Below are positions 49,501-61,821 of a stretch of 64,000 nucleotides of DNA, in pieces (positions within the stretch are counted from its first letter, which is position 1; each line of letters starts with the position of its first letter). The stretch is taken from positions 713,200 to 777,199 of the forward strand of contig CABFPE010000124.1 in the NCBI GenBank assembly GCA_900660155.1, given 5' to 3'. This stretch comes from Hofstenia miamia. Lineage: Eukaryota; Xenacoelomorpha; Acoela; Hofsteniidae. The position numbers and the translations under genes are program-made. The notes under the pieces were generated by a model, which had not been told where the DNA came from, ran no database searches, and saw only the letters and a list, made by a program, of their open reading frames with translations.

Positions 49501-50369
49501 TGTTAATGCTAGTCTTAAATGAATTGAACTAACCAAAGTTGGTTAAACATTAACAATTTATGGTTTGCATTGCAAGGTTTGAGACCCTAATGTTTGAATG
49601 CACTTACAACGTTAATTATGGGACCTTTATGTTAAAGACTGTACGAACGGTGCTATAATACTTCTTGAGGCCAATCTAATGGTAACAAGGCAAAGATTCA
49701 TTGGACATATTATTTACTACATATTATTATACTATATTACGTTATATATGTATTCCCTACGCAAAGATATTAGGTTATTGTTTGCAAGGTGATCTAAAGC
49801 CAACAATTCCCATAGAGAATATGCGGAAGGAATTCTTGCAGAAAATTTGTCTTTTGGCTATTAAGCCGCCACAACGTCTGCAAAGATGGAATTTGAGTAC
49901 TTTTCAATGTATGGATATTTAGGTGTATCAAATACTGCTTTGCAGTCATTGGAAACGCGTCGAAGCAGGAGTATTGAAGCGAGCACACCGATGGGCTTTG
50001 TATTGAAGGAATTTACCAATTGCAGGAGATCATTGACAAAAGGAGAAGTATTTTATTTTATTTATTGGACAGTAGTATACTCCTTTCAATTCTTCCCCTA
50101 AAAAATCAACCAAATTCATCTAGGTGAACAATATACAAATTACCGCATATAAGGAACAGCATTATCAACATTGTCTTATTTAGAAACCGGTGTCTTTTTA
50201 GAAAGTGAAATTTGTATTTGTACTGAAGCAGTTTGTATTCAAGAATTAATAAAGATCTTATAACAACATAACATACCATACTTCTTATATTAAATGCAGC
50301 TGCATTATAATTTAACACTAGTACGTCTATTCCCATATAATCAAAGCTAAGTATTAATACGTGGTTGAC
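49501..50369. other. AT-rich stretch with anonymous ORFs
   Basis: Several 60-75 codon ORFs on both strands near 49701-50101 and a 116-codon hydrophobic minus ORF at 50106-50456. None shows a family motif or a splice-site context that I would trust. Confidence 0.4.
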
Positions 50370-50440
50370 ACTGAGATAGCTTAGTGGGTAAAGTACATTC
50401 CAGACATATGCAGAAACTTTTTGACTTACCAATTTAAATG
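50370..50440 (+). repeat. Possible tRNA-derived SINE remnant (A-box-like)
   Basis: ATAGCTTAGTGGGTAAAGT (about 50376-50394) matches the RNA polymerase III A-box consensus TRGCnnAGYnGG. A B-box (GGTTCGAnnCC) at the right spacing is not recognisable, so this is either an eroded SINE head or chance. Confidence 0.25.
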
Positions 50441-51072
50441 GTATTCTTTGCTGCATAACTTGATATAAATTTATATAAATTCGGTTCTTAAGTCATTTTT
50501 ATAAGAAAATTGCAAATAAAAATAAGGCAGATTTTGACAAACTGCAATTCACAATAGATTTGAGTTGCAATTAGAATTCTCTTAGTTCTTGAGACGAATC
50601 GTGAAGTTAGAACAAATTTAAGACCAATTACACTTCTTACTGAACCAAATGGAAAAGTTACAGGCAAAAATTGTGTTTGAGGACCAGCTCAGGCATCTCT
50701 CTGAAAATGTAAAATTTTCAAAATATTTGTTTATTACTTTGCATTTGCAGAAATGATTTATTAAATTCCTAAAGCATTTTGATAGTACAAATTAGGCTTT
50801 CATAGGTTAAGCAAATACTTAGTAAATTAGAATAATAAACATGTTGTTTGAAAAAATCCTTGCAACAATTCCTAAAAATCCAAGCATTCACTAAGATTGA
50901 ATTGTCAGTAATGGACGAAGATATCAATGTCATTTGATATATTATTAGTTATAATTACTTTATGAAGGAAGTTTAGCTTTAATCTTCTTAAATTTTGATG
51001 AGCTATATATGTTCAATTATATTTATTTAGACATATCCTGTTTTTATACATATATTCATATTTACAAAGAAC

Positions 51073-51116
<44 letters not shown>

Positions 51117-51309
51117 AAAGCTACTTGCTAAAATAATTCATTTGGTTCATTTACACTATCAACCATTGGAAAATATTCTTCTAATTTGCGCACTAACTTC
51201 CTGCATACGACAATACATGGCAAGGAATTTTAATCCATGGTTTTTTATAAGCGCAATGTGCAGTTGAAAGTTTAATTCAAAACTACGTAGTAGTGAATAT
51301 CAAATTCAT
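50441..51309. other. AT-rich spacer
   Basis: (AT)n at 51077-51116. Otherwise nothing recognisable. Confidence 0.5.
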
Positions 51310-51500
51310 TGTAACATCGGTGCTGGTTGTTAGTATCAGCCAGTCTATTGCTTTCAGTTTTACGCATCTATATTTGTAAATATGCAGATAATGAGTTGTA
51401 TATAATACCAATTAGTTGTTGTAAATTGAGAATCGTTTAGAGAACAGTTTTATAAAGTTTAATGACAAGATGGGAATGCGTGAATCCCAGCAATGTTACA
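51310..51500 (+). mobile_element. Solo-LTR-like fossil, copy 2
   Basis: 191 bp, from TGTAACATCGGTG to CAGCAATGTTACA, flanked by the 4-bp direct repeat TCAT (51306-51309 and 51501-51504). Same family and orientation as 39224-39402. The best-kept internal part is the TATA-like segment and ACCAATTAGTTGTTGTAAA. No internal region accompanies it. Confidence 0.6.
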
Positions 51501-52056
51501 TCATGACTTGTAAATAGTTTGTTTCTTGACAAAAATTTGATATCCATAGCAATCAGAATTTGAAATATTTTGCCATCATTCTGTTGCTAAACTGCAATGC
51601 ACCATTCAAAATTGATTAAAACTTGGGATGGGATGTTGATACACATATGTGCCTGTGAATATTACCAAAATCATCCCTTCTACCACTCTTAAGGCTATTA
51701 CACGGGTTGATTCTGAAGCATTTAAAACAAAATGCAAAGTGCACGAGACAAAATTACCGGCCACATAATGACGCATATTGAATGTGATTTAGATGGTAAT
51801 CAATTATATGCGATTATTAATATTTAATTCTTGTTTAAAACTCAATGATTTTTGGTTTGATGAAACCCAAGCGTCTTATAAAAACACTTCTTTATAGGTA
51901 TTATTATTCCCAATAAACATGCATTTTACTTAACAAATCCTTGAAATTAAGGTTGAAAATTAAGCAAACTCGCATTACCTACACATGTACCCTTCACCTC
52001 TGACGATATTAACCCTATTGCCTAATTAATTAAGCAAATTTTAATCATTATTGTTA

Positions 52057-52113
<57 letters not shown>

Positions 52114-53152
52114 ATAAAACAAGTTACTGAAGACATTGGTTAAACCATTAGTGTGCATCTGTATTTCTGTTTGTGCAAATTAGGCAAATGAGCTAAAGGT
52201 CCAGTACTCCTTGCACTTACCCTAACTACACTAAATAGTGTAAAATGATAGTTTATTTGGTCATAATGAAGCCATTTTTGTATTAATCGGTTTTATTTAA
52301 TGTCTTAAATGCATTAATTTTAATCAGGTATTCTTGAAAGTGGATGTGACATTAACTACAATTAGTAGGGTATTGCCATCCTAGAATTGAATAATTAATT
52401 TTTCAGCACCATATTTTTCATCACAATTTCAACAACAGTATAAAATTTACATACATTTGATAAAGTAATTGATACTGATTAACTGCGGTAGGCCTGTACC
52501 CGCAGCCTGTAACTATGAAAATTGACACTTTGGTTTATCCTTGTCCGTATCCTAAGCAGGGTATGCCCGTAGGTAAATGGTATTTAACAATTACACTTGA
52601 TGCAACAAGAAAATCTTGAAGTGTGCTTTCCTGCATGCGTTCTTAAATGGTCATAACAACCGTCAATGAAGGTTCCGTCAAAACCCAAATTTTGCATATT
52701 TGTTGATATTACTGAGAAGCTTAATCTTACAACTATAAAGTCCGAGTTAAATCCCGCTTCCAGTAGATTTATTAAGAAATTTTTCAGTTCATTGACAAAT
52801 CGTGCTTCAAGCCTCATAACGAAAATTGACAACACATCAGGCAGTATGAAAATGCTTTAAATTAACACAGGGGTGAACTCGAGAGGATTTTCAGGGATGC
52901 ACAGCCAACATTGTTAAATTAAATTAGGATGTTGGATTTTATTTTTTGTCAAACAAAATTTGGTTAAAATATAACTTAACAATATAGTGCTGAAATCTAG
53001 AGCCCACTTGTTATCTATTTAGTAGCACAGCTCTGAGTGAACACTACACTTCACAATTTGTATGGCAATGCAAAATGTGTAAATTACATTAATTCAATTC
53101 AAATGGAACTTCTTGTGAAACTAACAACTTACTCTTCTCACGTTACAACTTA
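51501..53152. other. AT-rich non-coding stretch
   Basis: (AT)n passing into (AGATAT)n at 52058-52116. A minus-strand ORF (52584-52835) contains HLRTHAGK followed by FSCCIKC, faintly like a C2H2 zinc-finger linker, but the cysteine-histidine spacing is wrong. Confidence 0.4.
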
Positions 53153-53154
53153 TA

Positions 53155-54367
53155 CTCTCAGGAAAAAATCCCTTATTTTTCCAGTAAATCAATAGAAATT
53201 AATTTCTTATTTTTAGATTATATTTTCTTATTTGAAAACATTTTTCTAATTCAATAGTGATATATAAGCATAATTTTTGCGAAATTACAACATTGAATTT
53301 CAAATTGTAAAAAAGTTAGTAATATTATTTATATTTATTCAAAAAATGTATTTTTTACATTTTGTAAAATTACGAACGCCAACTTTATTTGCACATCTTT
53401 AACACATATACAATGTCATTTATTTTACATCTAACTAAATTATTTATATACTTGAAATTTTGTCTCTGGGTAGGAGATTGTGAATATGAAATTTATACAA
53501 AAACATCACAAAGAAATGGAATGGCGAATGTGCATTATTAAATGATATCTTTTCAAAAAATATTACTTTCTAGATATATGTCTCTTATATACTAAGCTAG
53601 AAATTATTCTCTTGATATTAAGATCTAATTTCTAAAATACTATTTTAATTGAAGTACTTCAAGATGAAATTCTCTCGATTAATTGCATAAAATTTCAAGA
53701 AATTTTTCTTAAAAATTGATTACTATATTTTTATCAATGCAATTATCAGAAGATGACAGTGAAATTGAACTCTTTAAAATTAATGTCTTCAATTTTTATG
53801 CAAGTAATCAAGAGAACTTCATCTTGAGATACTACACTTGAGTGATTAATGTCTTGAAATAGTACTTTAGAATTATATCTTAATATCAAGAAAATAATTT
53901 TCAGTTTTATATATAAGAGATGTATATATTGAAAATAATAATTTTGAAAAAAGTTTATCTAGAGATTCACATGAAAATGGTAGGGAAGAATTTTACCTCA
54001 GTTGCAGAGGCTCCACACTCACAATCTCCCAAAATATGCAGGAAATTATATTTGTGTAAATCATAACTAAATGTATAAGTGCATATAAGAACAAAAATTT
54101 GCTATGATCCGTTAATTTAATGTACAAATACATTATTTAAATGAACATGAATAAATACTTATACTAAACTAATATTACTTATTTTTTACACTTTGAGATT
54201 GAATGTTGTAATTTCGGATATATGTATATATATATATATATATCATTATTGAATTCAAAAAAGTTTTTCAAATAAGAAAATATTATCCAAATAATAGAAA
54301 ATTAAGTTTGCATATTCATAATAAGAAATTGATTTCCAAGAAAAATAAGAGAATTTTTTTGAGCGTG
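53155..54367. mobile_element. 1.2-kb long-inverted-repeat (foldback) element, non-autonomous
   Basis: The left half is the imperfect reverse complement of the right half over nearly the whole length. Examples: CTTATTTGAAAAC (about 53230) against TTTTTCAAATAAG (about 54264); TACAACATTGAA (about 53287) against TTGAATGTTGTA (about 54201); CTTGATATTAAGAT (about 53612) against ATCTTAATATCAAG (about 53878). The arms meet around 53745, leaving at most about 80 bp of spacer. The tips are C(T/A)C(T/G)CTCA followed by an A-run, each next to a TA dinucleotide (53153-53154 and 54368-54369), so a TA-targeting MITE is plausible. An (AT)n tract at 54224-54243 is a later addition. No ORF. Confidence 0.8.
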
Positions 54368-54369
54368 TA

Positions 54370-57199
54370 GAATACTTATATAGAAAATTGGCATAAATCA
54401 GTTATAAAGTTCAAAGCATTTTCCGTAATAATTATCCTTGATCTAAGACAACAAATAATCATTCTATGCTCAGAGTAAACAGTCTAAGTCCCATGATAAC
54501 CAAATTTAATGTTTGTTTTCTACAAAAAACCACAAAATCTCAGCGACATTCCTTAAGCTGGAAAAAGTTTGGAACTTTCGATATTTTTACAAGTTTGCAG
54601 TTTATTGCCGTCACAGTTTTTAAGAACCCGGGGCTGTTTAGAATTTTCTGTGTCTAAAATCTGACGGGCAACTTAGAAATATCTCTGTTAACAACACTTT
54701 TATGTGACATTTGAATTAGAATTGCAATATTTATAAAAACTTTGACAAAGTTTTATTTGATTACTTTCTCTTGGCATGCTATTTTTCAACAAAATAGGAA
54801 GCATTGCTCGTGCGGTATTATTTCTTTTGACACAAATATAAGTCTAACGCTAATGAAAGTATGTATTCAAAGTCATTTCTTATTCAAAGTTGCGTGTATA
54901 AGCAAATGCCTTTGGGGGAAAGAATATTAAAATGTGTGAATTGCTATTTCAACTTCAGGTTATAAACGATGATATATTTTCAAGTATTCTATTTGCCTCA
55001 AAAAATCCATAATTTCTTGAAAAATATTCACAAAATTTTACATAATACCAGAAGGTGTCAATATTATGGGGATAAAAATGACGAGAGATAAATTATTGTA
55101 TTGATATGACTTATGACTCTCCTCTTATAGTGTTCTATTAAATAAAGCCGTTTCCATGTTAACTAAGATTACTAAATACACTGACACAATTTTTCATCAA
55201 AGAATGTAAAATGCTTTGAATGTCCTTACTAAAAACAAAGCTAATAATTGGATGTTGACTTACTAGTGCTATTAAAAAAACTCTGATGTCATACATTTTA
55301 GGAAAGATCTGAATCTAAAGCTTTTTGAATTTCACATTATTTAGAAACTTTAATTATTCTGTTGCCAAATTAATAATGTATATTTGGGCAGTCATTGCAT
55401 TTTTTCTTGTATTTCTACTTATGATCCAGTTAACAAAACAGTCAGCTCATTTTTGATAAAACATAGTGAATTTTAACTTATGTCAGAGTGCCTTAACTAG
55501 AGTAAATTCAAGTTAAATTCGTAAAGAACTTTAGAAGGCTCTATATTCATTTAATAATGGGATAATTCTCACTTGCTAACCTAAAAACAAATTTATTAAA
55601 AATAATCGTTGCAAATGACCTACCTAGTACTGAAGATTCTGCAACTTATCTCTGTTCTATTAATGCAAATATATTTCAAAAATGAACAGAAACTGGGAAG
55701 AGGTAGGTAAATTGAAGATGTACAGCCATTTCTAAGAATTGTGTTACAATGTTTGTGTGTTTCTTGGTATGGTTTGTGTAACACATTTTGCGTCTATAAG
55801 ATGACTAACCTCAGATCAAAGTATCACACCACTTGTTATTTAAAAGAATAGAGACCACTGGTTAATTCAATTGCTCAACACTAGTTTTCTAACATATTTT
55901 AATTCTAAATTATGAACTATAATGACATGAATGAAGTGACTGTCGTATTAATAATTATAATAAAGTTTTCTTGTGTAAAACTTTGTGCATTATTCCAATA
56001 AATTGTAAAAACAGAAATTTTTTCCAAAGAGTTGCAAAAATCAAGCGTAAGCTTGAATAAAAGTTATCTAGCTCTATTACTAGCAATCGAACAATTTGTC
56101 CTTTTCACTTTACGTGTATTTTGTGGTATGCACCAAATTCTTACCGTCTTCCTTTTTAATGGGACAATGTATTGAAATGTCTGTTAAATAGAATAACAGA
56201 AAATTGAATATTAACTGAGCTGCATACAATCCAGAATTTCATTTTTTATAATAACACTGTTTATAAATCAATACCAGTTAGCCATCTACTTTAAGCGAAT
56301 TGTACATAATCACGATATGCTCCAATTGAAACATTGCTATCTATGCAGCACTTTGTTAGAAACTGAGGACGATTCAGAATTTGAAGCAGCTCTTTTTTGC
56401 CCCACCCTTTCAATTTTTAATCAAATTATGCAATGTATTCGAACAGTCAACACTCATCACACAGTTTCAGTTTTCCTTACTTCAAAACAGGACTTTGGAT
56501 TGTCTATGACTGTCCTTCTTACCAATCCTTCTAATGAAAGTAGATATTCCCAAAATGAAGGTAAATAAGAACGTATTTAAGAAATGGATCTAGAAGTTGC
56601 CAGCCACCACCTCACAAAGACTAGGCCCAAAACCAATCTGGTCAATTTTCGTGCACTGTTGGTTAATAGTCCATTTTTTAATTTTGACCCAGTTTTTTAC
56701 TGATTATTTTGAAATGACCTCGGCCTAAGCCCAGTTCAGCCTAATCGTGGAATTAAGCTGCAATTTATTTAATATATATATATATATGTTTATTTTTTTT
56801 TAAATTGTATATGAATAAAGACCTGAAATCATTTCATTGGTAGTGAACCTTATAAAATACTTCAGAGGAGTACCCATTGCTGTATCAATCGGTGCTTGCG
56901 ATTTTCGATCAGTGAAGTCAACGGTTGGACGATCAAAGTCTTTTTTTCGCCAGTGATACAAAGAGTGTCTCTGGCTTATAGTTCATAATCCTCTTCACTA
57001 GCACTCTCACTTTCTGAGTCTGGTTGTTCTAAAGTAGTGTTACTGGTTGGCTCATGCAAGAAAAAATCCTTACCATCACCACCATTTCACTAAGAGCTTC
57101 TATGTCACTATCACAGTCGAGTGTTGTTTACTGTCAACATTGCTTACTGTCATATGACGGCGTGGTAGAGATGATGATGTAAATGTTACAAAATATTTG
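54370..57199. other. AT-rich non-coding stretch
   Basis: Short ORFs (54466-54657, 54742-54930, 56317-56568) show no family motif. A GGCC/AGGCC-rich patch at about 56620-56750 and a short (AT)n at 56771-56787. Nothing else. Confidence 0.45.
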
Positions 57200-57227
57200 T
57201 TTGTGTATTTATAATAATAATAAGAAG

Positions 57228-57540
57228 AAGAAAAAAGCAAGGAGAAAGAGAAGATAGACAAGTAAGAGAGTTGGCAGAGGATATAGAAGGCTGTGGAAAT
57301 TGAAGAAGGTTGAAGTAGTCCCGGTAGTAGTAGGAGCATTAGGAGCAGTAAGTAAGAAGCATAAGAAATGCCTGCAAGAGTTGGGGGTACCAAAGTGGGG
57401 AGCTGCAGTAGCACAGAAGGCAGCATTTTTAGGAACAGTTAGAGTCCTGAGGAAAGCTCTCAGACTCCCTGGGAACTAGTGAGTTCCCCGAGCTGAGAGG
57501 GATACCAGCATGAAGGTGTGAGAAATAAGAATAATAATAT
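57228..57540 (+). mobile_element. LINE C-terminal tail and 3' end
   Basis: The plus strand reads RRLWKLKKVEVVPVVVGALG, AVSKKHKKCLQELGVPKWG and AVAQKAAFLGTVRVLRKALR before the stop at 57477-57479. I recognise this tail (LWkxKxxVxPVVxGALGxVxkxLxxxLxxLg...LQKtalLGTarILRkvL) from the C-terminal end of a group of invertebrate non-LTR retrotransposon polyproteins. About 60 bp of GC-richer 3' UTR and an AATAAGAATAATAAT tail follow, as usual for that group. Everything upstream of the tail is missing or eroded (in-frame stop near 57257). Compositionally it stands out as purine-rich. The long leucine-rich ORF on the opposite strand is its shadow. Confidence 0.7.
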
Positions 57541-60500
57541 GCAAGTGCAAAGAAAATTCAAAACTGTGGCAATCCAGTATGTTGAAATTAGTTCACAGTG
57601 CATGAGAATTATATAGACCTTTTTAGTCATTTTTATAGTCTTGAACACGATAAGAAAAATCATATTGATATGAATATTTGAATAATCATTCAAGAAATAT
57701 AACTTATATGGCTTGAGTAACTGTATTTGTTGTAGTCAATCACAATTTAATACGAATATGGGCAATGCTATACTTATAGTAAACCTGTAAAGCTTTTGAA
57801 TAAATGTTTGCTATATAGTCCACACTAAGACTAGGAGTATGTACAACTAGAATTTTGCATAAAAAATTTTTCAAATTGTAGAAAAAATGTATAACCTGAA
57901 ATATTATAACTGTAAACAAATACAATGCTAAAGAAATAATCATAATTGCAATGTGTTACTATAATTTTAGCAGTCCAAGCAATGTAGCTAATACGCAGGA
58001 TGCTTTCATTGTTAATCATGCTGCTTATATGTATAAATCCCATTGTAGCACCAATGTGAACTAATTTCTTACCCTTGAATGTAATGTATCCGTTAAGAAC
58101 AGCTGACCAGTGCAGTTCAAATAATGCTATGAAAATGGTTTTTAGAGGTCACATGCTTGTAAGCACCAATAAAAATCAAGTATTTTTATGGAGCATAGAT
58201 GTAAAACTGGACTTTGTTAACTATAGTTATATCATACCACTAAATCCATGGTTGATATCAAGGATTGAAATCTATGTACACATATGCTACACAGATCCTA
58301 ACAGCGTTAACTAATGTTCAATTTTATTCACAATGGAACAGTTTAGTAAATAACTAAGGGGAAAAATTATCATTATTTCAGAAACTAAAGGAATTAGCAA
58401 TATAATGTTTGTATTTAAAAAATAGGACAAAAAGCAGTGCAAATTAGCGACTTCTTAAGGTGAAGCAGTACAGATGACAGAACGCTAAAAAAACAGGAGT
58501 TCTTTCGTAAGGCAGGATATCTGGCTAATCTAATTAAGGGAAAATTTTAGAAATATTGAATTCTCACTATGGAATATAAATTGTGCTATTCAAAAATGCA
58601 GTAAGAAATTACGGATATTTTTCCCTGCACTTAAACTCTGAAATGATGCTAGTTCGAGAAATTTTGATAAAATGCAGTTCCAAAATATTATATTATACTG
58701 TGCATGTACAAGTAAAATTTGCGTATCCACTGCCATATCAAGTGGTTACAAGCTAAGCATTGAATAATGTCTTTTCAGTGGAATAATTCATTAAGCTTTT
58801 AACATCAAAGATCAGGTGCAGGGGTGGGCTACGTTTCTCAATGATAAATGCAACTCAATTGGTACAAAACTTAATGTAAACACCGATTAAATAAGATCAT
58901 TGAAGAGCCTAATTAAATCAAAATATCTTAGACTGCAATTCTTATCTGGACTATTTCAATTGAAAACAATGTAGATCAAACGTTCATATCAGTAAGATTA
59001 ATCTTTTTGATATCTCGATATGAAAGTTTCACGAACACTTTAGGAACAAACTTGAATTTTTTACTGATAGTTGTTCTGAAACTACAATATTTGTTTCACT
59101 TTCTTGTAAAAGAGATTTGATTTTTACTGAATATGTAAACAGCATATAGTATTATCTAAATATGCTACAATTGTAATTAAATTGAAAAGTGCTGCTTTGA
59201 TAGTATTCATATTATTTCATTAATAGGCAGTGTTCAAACATTACAAGGAATATAATTTGGAAATTCTAAAATGACAATTAGTTATATTTTACATCTTCCA
59301 GTTGTATTCTTGATAAATAGACTTTAAAGTTTAAGACTAAGAAAGGATCGGATGCAAGGGAGGTCGAGGGGGTCTAGGCCCTCAAATATAAGAAAGTTCA
59401 TGAAAAAGATGCAATGAAGTTATGAGATGTATAGGAATTTATAATAATTGTTCAATGCGCTCACAGTTTCACAAATAATCATTTATAGGTGCTCTAAAAA
59501 TGATTGTAAACAATTTTGGATTTAATCCTGGGCTATTTGCTGAACCGCCTTAATTATTCGATTTTGTAATTATTCTAATGATTGTGAAGGAAGAAAGTGA
59601 TAAACTAAATATTGAAGCTACCAAAGCAAATACTTGTAAATTTCTATATATTCTCATTACTTGCCTTTTTTGTTCTGTTCATGTGTTTTTGTTAATAAAT
59701 TATGCTATAGCTTTACTCTCTAAAGTTATGTTATTTTGCATTGCACTAACCATGAATTTCTGAGATAAAATATATCGCAGAATCTATGCACTAACAAAGA
59801 AAATTCCAAACTTGCATTCTACACGCGCAAATATAATAAAGCCATTTCTGCAAAAGCATATTTGTAAATTTTTTTTATGAAAAATAATGGTTAAATGTTC
59901 TTATTAAATTTTACTATTGTATTTTTTATGAGTTCTTTGTTTCCAAATTTATAATAATTTAGGAAAATTGCTTGCAAATAACCAGCCTACATTAATTTCT
60001 CTTGTTTCGTCTACATGGCCTTAGGCTGAATTTATTGGTTAAAAGGTGGATTTCACAATTTATTAATATGAATGCATGCATTGTTAGTTCATAATTTTTT
60101 ACTAGGTATACAATAAATATATCGTGTAAGAAAAATACAAAGATCAAAACTAATCGCGAATGAAGCTGTGGGTTGGATGTTAATTTATGAATGCAGTTGT
60201 AATAAGGATTTGGACAATGGTACTATGCACTTTTTATTTGGAACATATTGAAACGAAACGCAATCTTATGAAAATAAATTTGTATCAATTTGAATTCAAT
60301 CACAGCCTTTATTACTATAGCATCAAGACAAGAATTCTTAAATTGGTGGTTTTCTTACTCAAACAAAGTTTGGGTTGCATTATACTAAAGATTTAAATTA
60401 TATCATCTTTGCGTGTAGCAATTGAGAAGCAAAACGTAAGTTTGCACTTGTGTAGACGAAGGCATCATAAAATTGCAGTATACTAGTTGATTGATCCAAA

Positions 60501-61821
60501 AGACAAAGATACATTTGAAATGTTATTGTGGTTCCTCATTATTATTCTTTTGGATTAGTGAATTTCAAGGCCTCCTAATAGAAACGTGTTTCATACTTAA
60601 GCTTAATGTGATTGGTAACTATAGTGTGAAAACACGCATCAATTGGATTCTTATGTACTTTTATGTTGATATTGACGATAATCATTCCTCATAGCTATAT
60701 TGTATACTATTATATTATCATAAGATGACTATGATGTAGCTTAGGCTATATTGGAAGCATTAAAATAATCATAGTATTTGAAAAATAGTTTTCCAAAGGA
60801 GATATTTTCATTACACTAACATAAAAAACAATTCTTACAAGTGTGTCAGTTTTCCTTTTTGTATAAATATCAGCACTACTTCATTTTAGAACGCTTTCAT
60901 AATTTTTGTATATCAGAGAATACCATAATTCAAAATTCAACATATAATTCATGTTAGTTGCATCATTGAGTCAGTATAGACATTGTTCGTAAGTAAAGAC
61001 AGTTATTCAACCGATTTATTCTTGTTGCCTTCAAAGACAAATCGCCACTAACCTCATAGGTTGACCATGATTTTGTTACAGTGCCTAACAGACTTAGAAG
61101 CCCAGAGTATAGACAGCAAATCCATCTTGCCCCTTTGCGTTTCAAATTTTTTACGTTTCTGATAAATAGACATATCTATAGCAAAGTAGGTACTGATAAC
61201 CGCGCCCGTTGCTGTTTTCGTGTCCGAGTCAGAGTAAAAGAAAATTGGTTACAATCCTCAAGTATTTTAACATTACCTCAATTGACAATTTTTTGTTCGA
61301 ATACCGAAAATTGGCTAGTAGATTAGAGTGGAACAGTATATTTAAAACGAGACTTATGGTTACATTGTATTAGAATACATGTGCATGCATGTTTAATTTT
61401 GTTTCATAACTTATCCACTTTGGGCAAACAGGAAAATAGGAATAACAAAGTAGAGAGGCAGTTTTTGTTGTAAATTCAGGATTATGTAGACTTCTTTTTT
61501 GCAAATAATATATGAAATAAATAAAAGGAAAATATAAAACCAATTTATAATTTATAGAAATACAGTCAATATTTTCATTAAAGTGTGTTTTTAACCAAAA
61601 AATTCAAATTTTATAGGTTTATTTTAAGGTCGAAAATTTTTGGGAGGGCCAGTGCGGGTCTTGGGGTTACTTTCTTTCCTTGATGAGTAAAATACTTCAA
61701 TATTCTAAATCAACCATTTGTTGTCAGCTATTGAAATTTTGATTTTGTTGAAATAGTTCGCATGTAAAGTATTTGTAAAGTATAATTTCCCGCTAAATTC
61801 AAACTTAGCCTAAATATATAA
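57541..61821. other. AT-rich stretch upstream of the gelsolin-like gene
   Basis: No gene recognised. The ORF at 61081-61326 (plus) starts just downstream of a TTTTGTTACAG that could be a splice acceptor, but its product (MPNRLRSPEYRQQIHLAPLR...) is not one I can assign. It could hold an upstream exon of the neighbouring gene, but nothing links the two. Confidence 0.4.

Noticed and set aside
50106-50456. 116-codon hydrophobic minus-strand ORF
   Set aside because: No motif, composition typical of translated AT-rich DNA, no promoter or splice context, and it overlaps a SINE-like A-box.
52584-52835. Possible C2H2 zinc-finger fragment (HLRTHAGK then FSCCIKC, minus strand)
   Set aside because: The preceding cysteine pair and the family spacing are absent. 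One linker-like word is not enough.
57100-57426. 108-codon leucine- and serine-rich ORF on the minus strand
   Set aside because: It is the antisense shadow of the purine-rich LINE tail, whose plus-strand reading matches a known family.
61081-61326. Upstream exon of the gelsolin-like gene
   Set aside because: No gelsolin-family similarity in the product and no matching donor. Kept only as an unassigned ORF.
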